Assembly (NCBI GenBank): GCA_000963575.1
Contig: CP011077.1
Span: 1,984,001 to 2,048,000, forward strand
From: Klebsiella michiganensis
GTDB lineage: Bacteria > Pseudomonadota > Gammaproteobacteria > Enterobacterales > Enterobacteriaceae
DNA length: 64,000 nt
Direction of reading: 5' to 3'
Part shown: piece by piece, positions 33,040 to 42,307 of the stretch
How the letters are laid out: every line of letters begins with the position of its first letter
Numbering within the stretch: position 1 is the stretch's first letter
Made by a program: the position numbers and the translations under genes
The notes under the pieces: model-generated
The model's input: the letters and a program-made list of their open reading frames with translations, nothing else
Database searches by the model: none
Told to the model about the DNA's origin: nothing

Positions 33040-34569
33040 ATGCGTATTGGTGTACCAAGAGAGCGGTTGGCCAATGAAACCCGTGTAGCCGCCACGCCGA
33101 AAACGGTAGAGCAGCTGATTAAACTGGGGTTCAGTGTCGCCGTTGAAAGCGATGCGGGAAAACTGGCAAGTTTTGACGACGAAGCGTTTGAGCGCGCGGG
33201 GGCGAGCATTGCCGACAGCGCCGAGGTCTGGCAGTCGGACATTATTCTTAAAGTGAATGCGCCGCTGGAAAACGAAATTGATCTTGCCCGGGAAGGATCA
33301 ACATTGGTCAGCTTTATCTGGCCGGCACAAAACCCTGAGCTGCTCGAAAAACTGGCGGCGCGGAACATTACCGTCATGGCGATGGACTCCGTACCGCGTA
33401 TTTCGCGTGCACAATCTCTGGATGCGCTTAGCTCCATGGCTAACATCGCCGGCTATCGCGCCATTGTTGAAGCCGCGCATGAGTTTGGCCGCTTCTTTAC
33501 CGGTCAAATCACCGCTGCGGGTAAAGTCCCGCCAGCCAAAGTGATGGTTATCGGCGCGGGCGTTGCGGGCCTGGCGGCCATTGGCGCGGCCAATAGCCTC
33601 GGGGCAATTGTTCGTGCGTTTGATACCCGCCCGGAAGTGAAAGAGCAGGTGCAAAGCATGGGGGCCGAATTCCTGGAGCTGGACTTCAAGGAAGAGGCCG
33701 GCAGCGGGGATGGCTACGCGAAGGTGATGTCCGAAGCCTTTATTAAAGCCGAAATGGCGCTGTTTGCGGCCCAGGCGAAAGAGGTGGATATCATTGTGAC
33801 CACCGCGCTGATTCCGGGCAAGCCTGCGCCGAAGCTGATTACCCGTGAAATGGTTGACTCCATGCAGCCGGGCAGCGTGATTGTCGATCTTGCGGCACAA
33901 AACGGCGGCAACTGTGAGTACACCGTTGCAAACCAGGTCACCGTTACGCCTAACGGCGTGAAGGTCATCGGCTATACGGACCTGCCGGGCCGATTGCCAA
34001 CCCAGTCCTCTCAGCTGTACGGTACTAACCTCGTTAATCTGCTCAAGCTGTTGTGCAAGGAAAAAGACGGCAATATCACCGTCGATTTTGATGACGTGGT
34101 TGTGCGCGGCGTGACCGTTATCCGCGAAGGTGAAGTGACCTGGCCTGCGCCACCGATTCAGGTGTCCGCTCAGCCTCAGGCCGCAGCAAAACCAGCGGCG
34201 GCGCCGGTCGAAGAGAAAAAACCAACGTCTCCGTGGTTTAAATACGGCCTGATGGCGCTGGCTATCATCCTGTTTGGCTGGTTTGCGAGCGTGGCGCCAA
34301 AAGAGTTCCTTGGCCACTTTACCGTCTTTGCGCTGGCCTGCGTGGTGGGTTACTACGTGGTGTGGAACGTTTCCCATGCCTTGCATACGCCGCTGATGTC
34401 GGTGACTAACGCCATTTCAGGGATCATTGTGGTGGGTGCGTTGCTGCAGATTGGTCACGGCGGCTGGGTCAGCTTCCTGAGCTTCATTGCGGTACTGATC
34501 GCCAGTATCAATATTTTTGGTGGTTTCACTGTCACTCAGCGCATGCTGAAAATGTTCCGGAAGAACTAA
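33040..34569 (+). CDS. pntA: NAD(P) transhydrogenase subunit alpha
   Basis: A 509-residue subunit of the proton-translocating transhydrogenase, which makes NADPH from NADH using the proton gradient. The NAD(H) domain dI contains MVIGAGVAGLAAIGAANSLG (about residues 168-187). An Ala/Pro-rich linker (about 380-400) leads to four membrane helices. The ATG at 33040 with a GGAAGGGA site is chosen over the upstream in-frame start at 33025. It is followed after 10 bases by pntB. Confidence 0.97.
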   Translation: MRIGVPRERLANETRVAATPKTVEQLIKLGFSVAVESDAGKLASFDDEAFERAGASIADSAEVWQSDIILKVNAPLENEIDLAREGSTLVSFIWPAQNPELLEKLAARNITVMAMDSVPRISRAQSLDALSSMANIAGYRAIVEAAHEFGRFFTGQITAAGKVPPAKVMVIGAGVAGLAAIGAANSLGAIVRAFDTRPEVKEQVQSMGAEFLELDFKEEAGSGDGYAKVMSEAFIKAEMALFAAQAKEVDIIVTTALIPGKPAPKLITREMVDSMQPGSVIVDLAAQNGGNCEYTVANQVTVTPNGVKVIGYTDLPGRLPTQSSQLYGTNLVNLLKLLCKEKDGNITVDFDDVVVRGVTVIREGEVTWPAPPIQVSAQPQAAAKPAAAPVEEKKPTSPWFKYGLMALAIILFGWFASVAPKEFLGHFTVFALACVVGYYVVWNVSHALHTPLMSVTNAISGIIVVGALLQIGHGGWVSFLSFIAVLIASINIFGGFTVTQRMLKMFRKN

Positions 34570-34579
34570 GGGGTAACAA

Positions 34580-35968
34580 ATGTCTGGAGGATTAGTTACA
34601 GCTGCATACATTGTTGCCGCGATCCTGTTTATTTTTAGTCTGGCTGGCCTGTCCAAACACGAAACCTCAAAGCAGGGCAACCTGTTTGGTATCGCGGGGA
34701 TGGCGATTGCGCTGGTGGCGACCATTTTTGGTCCGGAAACCGGTAACGTAGTATGGATTATCATCGCAATGGTGATAGGCGGGGCGATTGGTATTCACCT
34801 GGCGAAGAAGGTCGAAATGACCGAGATGCCAGAGCTGGTTGCCGTGCTGCACAGCTTTGTGGGCCTGGCGGCGGTGCTAGTTGGCTTTAATAGCTACCTG
34901 GATCACGGCCCGGGCCTTGAGCCTATTATGGAGAATATCCACTTAACGGAAGTCTTCATCGGGATCTTCATCGGGGCAGTCACCTTCACCGGGTCTATCG
35001 TGGCCTTCGGCAAACTGCGCGGTAAAATTTCGTCTAAACCGCTGATGCTGCCCAATCGTCATAAGCTGAATCTGGCGGCGCTGGTGGTTTCTTTTGCGCT
35101 GTTGCTGGTGTTCGTGCGGACAGAAAGCGTTGGCCTGCAGGTTCTGGCTGTTCTGGTGATGACGGTTATTGCGCTGGCGTTTGGCTGGCATCTGGTGGCG
35201 TCTATCGGTGGGGCCGACATGCCCGTTGTGGTGTCGATGCTTAACTCGTACTCCGGTTGGGCGGCAGCGGCTGCGGGCTTTATGCTCAGCAACGACCTGC
35301 TTATTGTCACCGGGGCGCTGGTAGGCTCATCCGGTGCTATCCTGTCGTACATCATGTGTAAGGCGATGAACCGCTCGTTTATCAGCGTTATCGCCGGTGG
35401 TTTCGGCACCGACGGTTCTTCTACCGGTGAAACGGAAGAGGCGGGTGAACACCGTGAAATTAGCGCGGAAGAAACCGCTGAGATGCTGAAGAACTCCACG
35501 TCGGTTATTATCACTCCAGGCTACGGCATGGCGGTGGCCCAGGCACAGTATCCGGTGGCAGAAATTACCGAAAAACTGCGCGCGCGCGGAGTCAAAGTGC
35601 GTTTTGGTATTCACCCTGTCGCGGGGCGTTTGCCGGGCCACATGAACGTGCTGCTGGCCGAAGCGCGAGTGCCGTACGATGTCGTGCTGGAAATGGACGA
35701 AATCAATGACGACTTCGCTGATACCGACACCGTCCTGGTTATCGGGGCGAACGACACCGTGAACCCAGCCGCTCAGGACGATCCGCGCAGCCCAATCGCC
35801 GGTATGCCGGTGCTTGAAGTGTGGAAAGCGCAGAACGTGATTGTCTTTAAACGCTCAATGAACACCGGCTATGCAGGCGTGCAGAACCCACTGTTCTTTA
35901 AAGAGAATACCCAGATGCTGTTTGGCGATGCCAAAGCCAGCGTCGAAGCGATTCTGAAAGCGTTATAA
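34580..35968 (+). CDS. pntB: NAD(P) transhydrogenase subunit beta
   Basis: A 462-residue partner of PntA. About nine membrane helices (residues 5-260) carry the proton channel, followed by the NADP(H)-binding domain dIII with ITPGYGMAVAQAQYPVAEI and the VLVIGANDTVNPAAQ segment. It is translated 10 bases after pntA with a GGGG site and ends in a strong terminator. Confidence 0.98.
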   Translation: MSGGLVTAAYIVAAILFIFSLAGLSKHETSKQGNLFGIAGMAIALVATIFGPETGNVVWIIIAMVIGGAIGIHLAKKVEMTEMPELVAVLHSFVGLAAVLVGFNSYLDHGPGLEPIMENIHLTEVFIGIFIGAVTFTGSIVAFGKLRGKISSKPLMLPNRHKLNLAALVVSFALLLVFVRTESVGLQVLAVLVMTVIALAFGWHLVASIGGADMPVVVSMLNSYSGWAAAAAGFMLSNDLLIVTGALVGSSGAILSYIMCKAMNRSFISVIAGGFGTDGSSTGETEEAGEHREISAEETAEMLKNSTSVIITPGYGMAVAQAQYPVAEITEKLRARGVKVRFGIHPVAGRLPGHMNVLLAEARVPYDVVLEMDEINDDFADTDTVLVIGANDTVNPAAQDDPRSPIAGMPVLEVWKAQNVIVFKRSMNTGYAGVQNPLFFKENTQMLFGDAKASVEAILKAL

Positions 35969-35984
35969 GCCTTAGCTGTCTGGT

Positions 35985-36012
35985 AAAAGCCGCCCGAAAG
36001 GGCGGCTTTTTT
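35985..36012. terminator. Terminator after pntB (and possibly uspE)
   Basis: AAAAGCCGCCC-GAAA-GGGCGGCTTTT, perfect 11-base-pair stem with T run; it sits between convergent pntB and uspE and can serve both. Confidence 0.9.
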
Positions 36013-36031
36013 GTTATCGCGTGGGAGCTGG

Positions 36032-36982
36032 TCAGTCGTCTTCCGGGTCATCCATCTCAACCGGCGTCTGGTAATCGTCCGGTTTTATCACCAGTAAATC
36101 ACAGCGTAAATGGTCGATCACCTGTTCTGCGGTATTCCCCAGAAACGCCGCGGAAAGTCCCGTGCGCCCGACGGTACCGAGCACGACAATCCCGGCCTGA
36201 AGATGTTCTGCCAGATCCGGGATAACCTCTTCCGGTAGCCCTTTCTCGACGTGCGTCATCTTTTCGTCAATGCCGTATTTCTGGCGCAGGGCCTTCATGG
36301 CAACAAGATGCTGGCCGCGAATAGCGTCGTTATAAACGCTCGGGTCAAAATCAGGCAGCTCGATGGCGATATTGATTGGAGTGACCGGATACGCGCCGAT
36401 GAGGTGAACTTCGGTGTGGTTGACATCATCCGCCAGCTTCAGCGTTTCTCGCACCAGTTTTTCATTTAGCGCGTTGTGGTACAGCTCTTCACTGGCAAGA
36501 TTCACCGCCACCAGCGCCTTACCGCCTTCCGGCCACGGCTGGTCTTTTACCATCCACACCGGGCAGGGGCATTTACGCAGCAAATGCCAGTCGGTTGGGG
36601 TGAAGATCACGGCTTCCAGTTTGTCATGCTGGTGCGCCATTTTTAGCAGCAGATCGTGCCCGCCGGCGATCACTTCCTGGATGATGGCTTCGAACGGGCG
36701 GTTATGCCACACCACCTTAATATCAATAGGGATCCCGGCTTCGATGTAGTAATGCGCCTGTTGTTTAATCCAGGCCGTCCGCTGGCTGATAACCCCTTTG
36801 CGCATAGCGGTGCGTTCATCGGGTGACAACAGCGTGGTCATTACGTAGGAAAAATCATAGATAGGCAGGAAGGCTTTGATCCTGCCGCCAATCCGTTGAT
36901 GCAAATAAACAGCACGCCGCAGGGCAGGTTGATCGTCCTGGTTAGGGTCAATCGCGACTAGCATGTTTTGGTAGTTTGCCAT
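36032..36982 (-). CDS. uspE: UspE, tandem universal stress protein
   Basis: A 316-residue cytoplasmic protein with two tandem Usp domains, at about 3-150 and 155-308, the second holding the GTVGRTGLSAAFLGNTAEQVI ATP-loop motif. It begins MANYQNMLVAIDPNQDDQPALRRAV, identical in style to E. coli UspE. Roles include stress survival, motility and adhesion. It lies downstream of fnr on the same strand, with 130 bases between them that contain a long imperfect GC inverted repeat (about 37063-37105). Confidence 0.96.
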   Translation of the reverse strand: MANYQNMLVAIDPNQDDQPALRRAVYLHQRIGGRIKAFLPIYDFSYVMTTLLSPDERTAMRKGVISQRTAWIKQQAHYYIEAGIPIDIKVVWHNRPFEAIIQEVIAGGHDLLLKMAHQHDKLEAVIFTPTDWHLLRKCPCPVWMVKDQPWPEGGKALVAVNLASEELYHNALNEKLVRETLKLADDVNHTEVHLIGAYPVTPINIAIELPDFDPSVYNDAIRGQHLVAMKALRQKYGIDEKMTHVEKGLPEEVIPDLAEHLQAGIVVLGTVGRTGLSAAFLGNTAEQVIDHLRCDLLVIKPDDYQTPVEMDDPEDD

Positions 36983-37115
36983 ACAGGTCTCCTTACAACT
37001 GCTTAACCACAGTCTGTGAAGTAAGATTAACCCATAAGAAAGGAATGAAACAGGTGGAGAACCCTTGCCGGGTCAATAAAAGGGATAAAAGGCGGCCCGG
37101 CAAAGGTGGCGGTTA

Positions 37116-37868
37116 TCAGGCGACGTTGCGTGACTGGCCCGCGAGGTCTGATAACAGATCGATATTCTCGATGGTAATGTACTTACCTTTCACCGCCAGC
37201 ATACCGTTTTTCTGGAAGCGCCCCAGCAGGCGGCTGATGGTTTCTACCGTCAGACCGAGGTAGTTACCGATATCGCCGCGGGTCATGGTCAGGCGGAACT
37301 CGCGTGGCGAAAAGCCGCGCTGCGCGAAACGGCGAGAAAGATTGTAGATAAACGCCGCCAGGCGCTCTTCGGCATTCTTTTTCGACAGCAGCAAAATCAT
37401 GTCCTGGTCGCCTTTAATCTCGCCGCTCATCAGGCGCATCATCTGCTGGCGCAGGCTCGGCATTTTGCCGGACAGATCGTCGAGGGTTTCAAACGGGATT
37501 TCACAAACCATCGAGGTTTCCAGCGCCTGAGCAAAGCTCGGGTGGTGGCCAGTGCCGATGGCGTCGAAGCCAACCAGATCGCCCGCGAGGTGGAAACCGG
37601 TGATTTGCTCATCGCCTTGCTCGGTAATGGTGTAGCTTTTGATGGTGCCGGAGCGGATAGCGTACAGCGATTTCAGTTCATCACCTGCTTTAAACAGGGT
37701 TTGTCCCTTTTGAATCGGCTTTTTACGCTCGATGATATTATCAAGCTGATCGAGTTCATGCTCATTAAGCGTGAAGGGGATGCATAATTGACTGATGCTG
37801 CAATCCTGGCAATGGATAGCACAACCGCCAGACTGAATTCGTCGAATAATACGCTTTTCAGGGATCAT
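37116..37868 (-). CDS. fnr: Fnr, oxygen-sensing global regulator
   Basis: A 250-residue CRP-family regulator that senses oxygen through a 4Fe-4S cluster and switches genes for anaerobic growth. The cluster cysteines C20, C23 and C29 are in the N-terminal GGCAIHCQDCSISQLC segment, and C122 is in SMVCEIPF. The DNA-binding helix GLTVETISRLLGRF is intact. The ATG at 37868 matches E. coli; 14 upstream codons are open but unlikely. An FNR box lies 20-33 bases upstream. Confidence 0.98.
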   Translation of the reverse strand: MIPEKRIIRRIQSGGCAIHCQDCSISQLCIPFTLNEHELDQLDNIIERKKPIQKGQTLFKAGDELKSLYAIRSGTIKSYTITEQGDEQITGFHLAGDLVGFDAIGTGHHPSFAQALETSMVCEIPFETLDDLSGKMPSLRQQMMRLMSGEIKGDQDMILLLSKKNAEERLAAFIYNLSRRFAQRGFSPREFRLTMTRGDIGNYLGLTVETISRLLGRFQKNGMLAVKGKYITIENIDLLSDLAGQSRNVA

Positions 37869-37887
37869 AGATATGCTCGGACCGTAA

Positions 37888-37901
37888 TTGATATTGGTCA
37901 A
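37888..37901. promoter_or_regulatory. FNR-binding site upstream of fnr
   Basis: TTGATATTGGTCAA (minus strand TTGACCAATATCAA) fits the TTGAT-N4-ATCAA consensus with one change. Its place just before fnr fits negative autoregulation as known in E. coli. Confidence 0.8.
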
Positions 37902-38060
37902 TTTTAACATCTTTTTCGCGATCAGGTAAGTCTGGCAGAACGTAACTCGGACAATAATAAAGGTAGGGAGTCAAAAAATGGCCTTCATCTTGTTGAATTC
38001 CCTGAAACATTAAAATGCAGCTACGTTATTTCGGAATAAATAGCCGCACTTTTGGCACCT

Positions 38061-38576
38061 TTACAGTAATAAATAACCTTCATGGCGCAGCAGCCATTCT
38101 TTTCGCGCCACGCCACCTGCGTAGCCGGTCATCGTCCCGTTCCGGCCAATGACGCGATGGCACGGTACCACGATGCTCACCGGGTTCGAACCGTTCGCGG
38201 CGCCGACCGCGCGTGCGGCCCCGGCGCGGCCCAGTAGTTCTGCGAGCTGCCCGTAGTGCATCACTTGCCCGCAGGGAATATCACGCAGGGCCTGCCAAAC
38301 CTGGCGCTGGAAATCCGTGCCGGCGGTAGCGGTGGGAAGAGAATCAATCGCTGCCATGTCGCCGGAAAAATAGTCACGCAGCTTGTCGCTAAGGCCGCCA
38401 GGATTACGGCTGCTAACGCGTTGAAAGCCTTGTTTACCATAGTGAATATTCAGCAGCTGTTCCATGCGGTCGCTGTGTTCTTCCCATTCCACGGCCCGAA
38501 GCCGGAACTGTTCATCGCACAGGACCCACAGCGGCCCAACCGGGGTGTCAATCTTATCTTCCAGTATTGTCAGCAC
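38061..38576 (-). CDS. ogt: Ogt, O6-methylguanine-DNA methyltransferase
   Basis: A 171-residue DNA repair protein that takes methyl groups from O6-methylguanine onto its own cysteine, C139, in IVVPCHRVIG. The start is GTG at 38576 with a CGGAG site 7 bases upstream; this gives exactly the E. coli length. Longer readings upstream have no ribosome-binding site. The helix-turn-helix AARAVGAANGSNP is intact. It is monocistronic, upstream of fnr on the same strand. Confidence 0.96.
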   Translation of the reverse strand: MLTILEDKIDTPVGPLWVLCDEQFRLRAVEWEEHSDRMEQLLNIHYGKQGFQRVSSRNPGGLSDKLRDYFSGDMAAIDSLPTATAGTDFQRQVWQALRDIPCGQVMHYGQLAELLGRAGAARAVGAANGSNPVSIVVPCHRVIGRNGTMTGYAGGVARKEWLLRHEGYLLL

Positions 38577-39024
38577 GGTATTACTCCGTTTTTGGTGAGA
38601 CTGAGCGAATGCCCGGCTCATTTTGAGGCTGAAAAGATAACATGCCCCCAACGACGTCAGCCAGACCTCAAAAGGATTATCCGCGCGCGCGTATACGCTG
38701 ATGGGGAATCGAAGATAGCGAAAATAACGGCCAGACAGCGGAGGAAAAAACTGAATATCATCCCTGAGCTATTACCCGAAATAGTTAGCGTCGGGCTGTC
38801 TGATTGCGGCGATGATTATTTTCCCTGAGAAGAGAATAATAATTTCTTACGTGGTTATTTGATTTACGTTTCTTTAACGTAATTGCAAACTATTAATTTG
38901 TCTTTTAAAGAAATGGTGACATGAGGACTTCGTTATTATTCCCGGAATAAGCCCCATGCCTGCCCCGTTGAGCCTCAGGCAGGGCGGGGTTATAGTAGCG
39001 GCAGCTAACTCAGGAGGATTGACC
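38577..39024. other. Intergenic region between ogt and smrA
   Basis: A 448-base divergent gap. Just upstream of smrA (38955-38995) there is a GC-rich imperfect hairpin (TGCCTG...CAGGCA overlapping CCCCG...CGGGG). In E. coli the small RNA McaS lies upstream of smrA; I could not recognise it here. Nothing else was identified. Confidence 0.35.
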
Positions 39025-39588
39025 GTGAACCTTGACGACAAATCGCTGTTTCTTGACGCCATGGAGGATGTCAAACCGCTGAAAAACTGTGCGGACAGCC
39101 AGTGGATCAAACCTCAGAAAGAGAACATTGCCGTAAGGCCAGACCCCACCCAGCTTGACAACTTTCTCACCACCGACTTTCTGGATATCATTTCCCTGGA
39201 CACGCCGCTGGAGTACAAGCGGGAGGGGCTGCAGAGCGGGGTGCTGGACAAGCTCCGGCTGGGGAAATATAGCCAACAGGCAAGCCTTAATCTGCTCCGC
39301 CAGCCCGTTGAGCGCTGCCGGCAGATGCTGTTTGCCTACATCATGCAGGCCAAAAAGGATGGTTTGCGCAATCTGCTGATCGTGCACGGCAAAGGGCGAG
39401 AAGATAAGTCCCATGCCAATATTGTACGCAGCTTCCTGGCTCGCTGGCTGGCCGAGTTTGACGAAGTACAGGCTTTTTGCGTGGCGATGCCGCACCACGG
39501 CGGCAGCGGGGCCTGCTATGTTGCTTTAAAAAAATCAGAGCAGGCCAGGCTGGAAACGTGGGAAAAACACGCCAAACGAAGCCGTTAA
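39025..39588 (+). CDS. smrA: SmrA, Smr-domain DNA endonuclease family protein
   Basis: A 187-residue protein with a C-terminal Smr domain: the LLIVHGKGREDKSHANIVRSFL stretch (about residues 115-137) contains the HGKG motif, and the end has AMPHHGGSGACYVALKK. E. coli SmrA (YdaL) has been reported to nick DNA. The start is GTG at 39025 with an AGGAGG site at 39012-39017. It is convergent with ydcI. E. coli smrA is not next to ydcI, so a rearrangement boundary relative to E. coli lies here. Confidence 0.93.
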   Translation: MNLDDKSLFLDAMEDVKPLKNCADSQWIKPQKENIAVRPDPTQLDNFLTTDFLDIISLDTPLEYKREGLQSGVLDKLRLGKYSQQASLNLLRQPVERCRQMLFAYIMQAKKDGLRNLLIVHGKGREDKSHANIVRSFLARWLAEFDEVQAFCVAMPHHGGSGACYVALKKSEQARLETWEKHAKRSR

Positions 39589-39619
39589 GCGTGAAGTTGC
39601 AAAAGTGCGGCTATTGCCC

Positions 39620-40543
39620 TCAGGAGGGCATTGATTTACGAATCGACGACAGCAAAATTTGCGCGGCCGTTGAGAGCTGAGTATCCACCCGCGTGAGTAT
39701 ACCGATAGGTTCCCCGACGCCCGGGATCGGGATAGGAAGCGCGGTTAGCGTGCCCTGACGCAAATCGTCCTTCACCGCACCGGAAGGCACAAACCAGACA
39801 TAGTTGTACTCTACGGTCAACTGGCGCGAGAGCGAAGCTGAAAGCGTTTCGATGCAGGTTGAAGGTAGCTTGCATCCCTGTGAGGCGAGCAAGGACTCTG
39901 CGTTGTCCCGCGGCACCGTGCCCTGGGGGGAAACCACCGCAGGCCACTCCATCACCCGGCTAAGGGTAATATTTTCATGCAGCAGCGGGTGATTAGGGCG
40001 GACAACCAGCTTGAGAGACTCGAGGAACAGCAGTTCATAGTTTAGGCCCGTCATCAGCTCAGGATCGGACATGCGGCCAATCCCTAAATCAAGCTCCCCA
40101 GACTTAAGCCCCGCCAGCAACATGGTGTTATTCATGGTGCCGACCTGCAGAGTGACGTCGCTCTGCTGCTTATGAAACTCGCCGATCACCGCCGGTAAAA
40201 TGCCCAGCGCAGCAGTAGGCAGGGCGCCAATACGCACCACATCAGAAGGCCGGTCTTCCCGGCGAACAAAAGACTGCCCGGCATGATTCAGGGCATCAAG
40301 CACTTTCACCGCATGGGTTAAAAACTGCTCGCCGGTGAGCGTCAACTGCGCGCCTAACCGTCCGCGTTCAAACAGGCGGGTGCCGGTGAGTTGCTCCAGC
40401 TCATTGAGGGTTTTGGAGAGCGCCGGCTGGCTCAGGTTAAGAGTTTCAGCCGCGCGACCCAGTGTTCCCTGCTGAGCGACGGCCACGAAAGTATGTAAAT
40501 GGCGCAAGCGAATGCGCTGACTGAAGAGACCATTTTTTTCCAT
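39620..40543 (-). CDS. ydcI: YdcI, LysR-family regulator
   Basis: A 307-residue LysR-type regulator almost identical to E. coli YdcI at its N-terminus (FSQRIRLRHLHTFVAVAQQG, then the winged helix GRAAETLNLSQPALSKTLNELE) and in the effector domain (RIGALPTAALGILPAVIGEF, PDPELMTGLNYELLFLESL-like). YdcI is reported to affect acid and osmotic stress. It is divergent from ydcJ, with 379 bases between them that probably hold its own operator. Confidence 0.96.
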   Translation of the reverse strand: MEKNGLFSQRIRLRHLHTFVAVAQQGTLGRAAETLNLSQPALSKTLNELEQLTGTRLFERGRLGAQLTLTGEQFLTHAVKVLDALNHAGQSFVRREDRPSDVVRIGALPTAALGILPAVIGEFHKQQSDVTLQVGTMNNTMLLAGLKSGELDLGIGRMSDPELMTGLNYELLFLESLKLVVRPNHPLLHENITLSRVMEWPAVVSPQGTVPRDNAESLLASQGCKLPSTCIETLSASLSRQLTVEYNYVWFVPSGAVKDDLRQGTLTALPIPIPGVGEPIGILTRVDTQLSTAAQILLSSIRKSMPS

Positions 40544-40922
40544 AAGCGATGTTAAAAACAGACCGGCTTCGCTGACAAGCCTTGGTGTTGAATTTTGATA
40601 ACCTCATTGCAAAATATCATTAACATTTAGCTATGATCTGGTACATAACCGGTTTAAATAAGAGAAGATTTTTTCGACAAGGGTGGGGCTAATGTGCTGA
40701 AAAGTGACGGCGGTCTGCAGATTTTGTCATGCCCTGTTTTAGTTAATTTTTTGTTAATTTATAATTCAGGGTATGGCCATTCTTCATAACGCATTGTTAT
40801 GTAATGTGCTGAAAAAATTACTTTTTAGGCGCTGCAAAGCAGATCACAAAATGGAAATTCTTCCTGATAAGTGGTCTACCAGGCTCTACGCTTTCAGCAC
40901 TATCCACTGGAGGCATGACATC
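40544..40922. other. Divergent promoter region ydcI-ydcJ
   Basis: A 379-base AT-rich gap. A good minus-10 candidate TATAAT (about 40759-40764, plus strand) could serve ydcJ with a long leader. LysR-type T-N11-A boxes are too degenerate to assign by eye. No small gene was found. Confidence 0.35.
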
Positions 40923-42266
40923 ATGGCGAACACCCTCACGGCCGATGAGATTCGGGACAAATTTTCGCAAGCTATGTCGGCGATGTACCAGCAAGAAGTC
41001 CCGCAGTACGGCACCTTGTTAGAACTCGTGGCGGATGTAAATCTCGCCGTGCTGGAGCACGACCCTGAACTGTACCAGCAGCTGGAAAACGCCGACGAAC
41101 TGGCAAGATTAAACGTGGAGCGTCACGGCGCAATTCGCGTAGGCAAGGCTGAAGAACTCGCGGTGCTTAAGCGAATTTTTGCAGTAATGGGCATGTATCC
41201 GGTGGGATACTACGACCTTTCGCAGGCCGGGGTGCCGGTGCATTCCACCGCTTTTCGCCCGATTGACGACCAGGCGCTGGCGCGTAATCCCTTCCGCGTG
41301 TTTACCTCTTTATTGCGTCTTGAGCTTATCGATAACCCGGCGCTCAGAGCCCGGGCCGCCGCTATCCTCGAGAAACGCGACATTTTCACTCCCGGCTGCC
41401 GTAAAATGCTCGATCTCCACGACAGGCAGGGAGGATTCAGCGAGGCAGAGGCAAACACCTTCGTGGCCGAAGCGCTGGAAACCTTCCGCTGGCATCAGCA
41501 TGCTACCGTTGACGCCGAAACCTACCGTGCGCTTCACGACGAACACCGTCTGATTGCTGACGTGGTTTGCTTCCGCGGTTGCCATATTAACCATCTCACG
41601 CCGCGCACGCTGGACATCGACCGGGTTCAGGCGCTGATGCCAGAGCGAGGGATCTCCCCCAAAGCCATAATTGAAGGCCCACCCCGCCGTGAGCGGCCTA
41701 TCTTGCTGCGCCAGACCAGTTTTAAAGCGCTTGAAGAGCCTATTTTGTTTGCCGGCGAGCACCACGGCACGCACACGGCGCGTTTTGGTGAGATTGAACA
41801 ACGCGGTGTGGCGCTGACGCCCAAAGGCCGCGCGCTGTATGATGAGCTATTGCTTGAAGCGGGAAACGGCACGGACAACCTGAGCCATCAGCACCATTTG
41901 CAGGAAGTGTTCAGCCGCTTCCCGGACAGCGACGCGCTGCTCCGCCGCCAGGGCCTGGCCTATTTTCGCTACCGCCTGACGCCGGTGGGCGACATGCACC
42001 GGCAGTCCATCAAACCGGGGGACGATCCGCAGTTGCTGATTGAGCGCGGCTGGCTCATCGCCCAGCCTATAATCTATGAAGATTTCCTGCCGGTAAGCGC
42101 GGCGGGCATCTTCCAGTCAAATTTAGGCAGCGACGGCGGCCACCGGCAGCACGGTCACTCCAGCCGCAGTGAGTTCGAAACGGCACTGGGTGCGGCGGTC
42201 GCCGATGAGTTCAGCCTTTATCAACAGGCGGAGGATCGCAGCAAACGGCGTTGCGGTTTACTGTAA
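40923..42266 (+). CDS. ydcJ: YdcJ, DUF1338/VOC-fold putative 2-oxoadipate dioxygenase
   Basis: A 447-residue protein of the DUF1338 family; the Pseudomonas relative HglS is an Fe(II)-dependent 2-oxoadipate dioxygenase/decarboxylase forming 2-hydroxyglutarate in D-lysine breakdown. Family segments with likely metal ligands are VPVHSTAFRPID, CHINHLTPRTLDIDR and ARFGEIEQRGVALTPKGR. The ATG at 40923 has a GGAGG site and gives the E. coli length; open codons further upstream lie in the promoter region. No lysine-degradation genes are nearby, so the physiological substrate is open. Confidence 0.93.
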   Translation: MANTLTADEIRDKFSQAMSAMYQQEVPQYGTLLELVADVNLAVLEHDPELYQQLENADELARLNVERHGAIRVGKAEELAVLKRIFAVMGMYPVGYYDLSQAGVPVHSTAFRPIDDQALARNPFRVFTSLLRLELIDNPALRARAAAILEKRDIFTPGCRKMLDLHDRQGGFSEAEANTFVAEALETFRWHQHATVDAETYRALHDEHRLIADVVCFRGCHINHLTPRTLDIDRVQALMPERGISPKAIIEGPPRRERPILLRQTSFKALEEPILFAGEHHGTHTARFGEIEQRGVALTPKGRALYDELLLEAGNGTDNLSHQHHLQEVFSRFPDSDALLRRQGLAYFRYRLTPVGDMHRQSIKPGDDPQLLIERGWLIAQPIIYEDFLPVSAAGIFQSNLGSDGGHRQHGHSSRSEFETALGAAVADEFSLYQQAEDRSKRRCGLL

Positions 42267-42307
42267 ACGCGTTACCCTGCTGGAATATCAGTCACAAGGA
42301 ACAGCAG

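Noticed and set aside
33298..34386. 362-codon open frame opposite pntA
   Set aside because: Antisense shadow of a certain gene; composition is unlike a real protein.
36990..37005. Second Ter-like core (minus strand AGTTGTAAGGAGAC) upstream of uspE
   Set aside because: It shares GTTGTAA but lacks the following C-T-A-A and the conserved G upstream; it is the ribosome-binding region of uspE.
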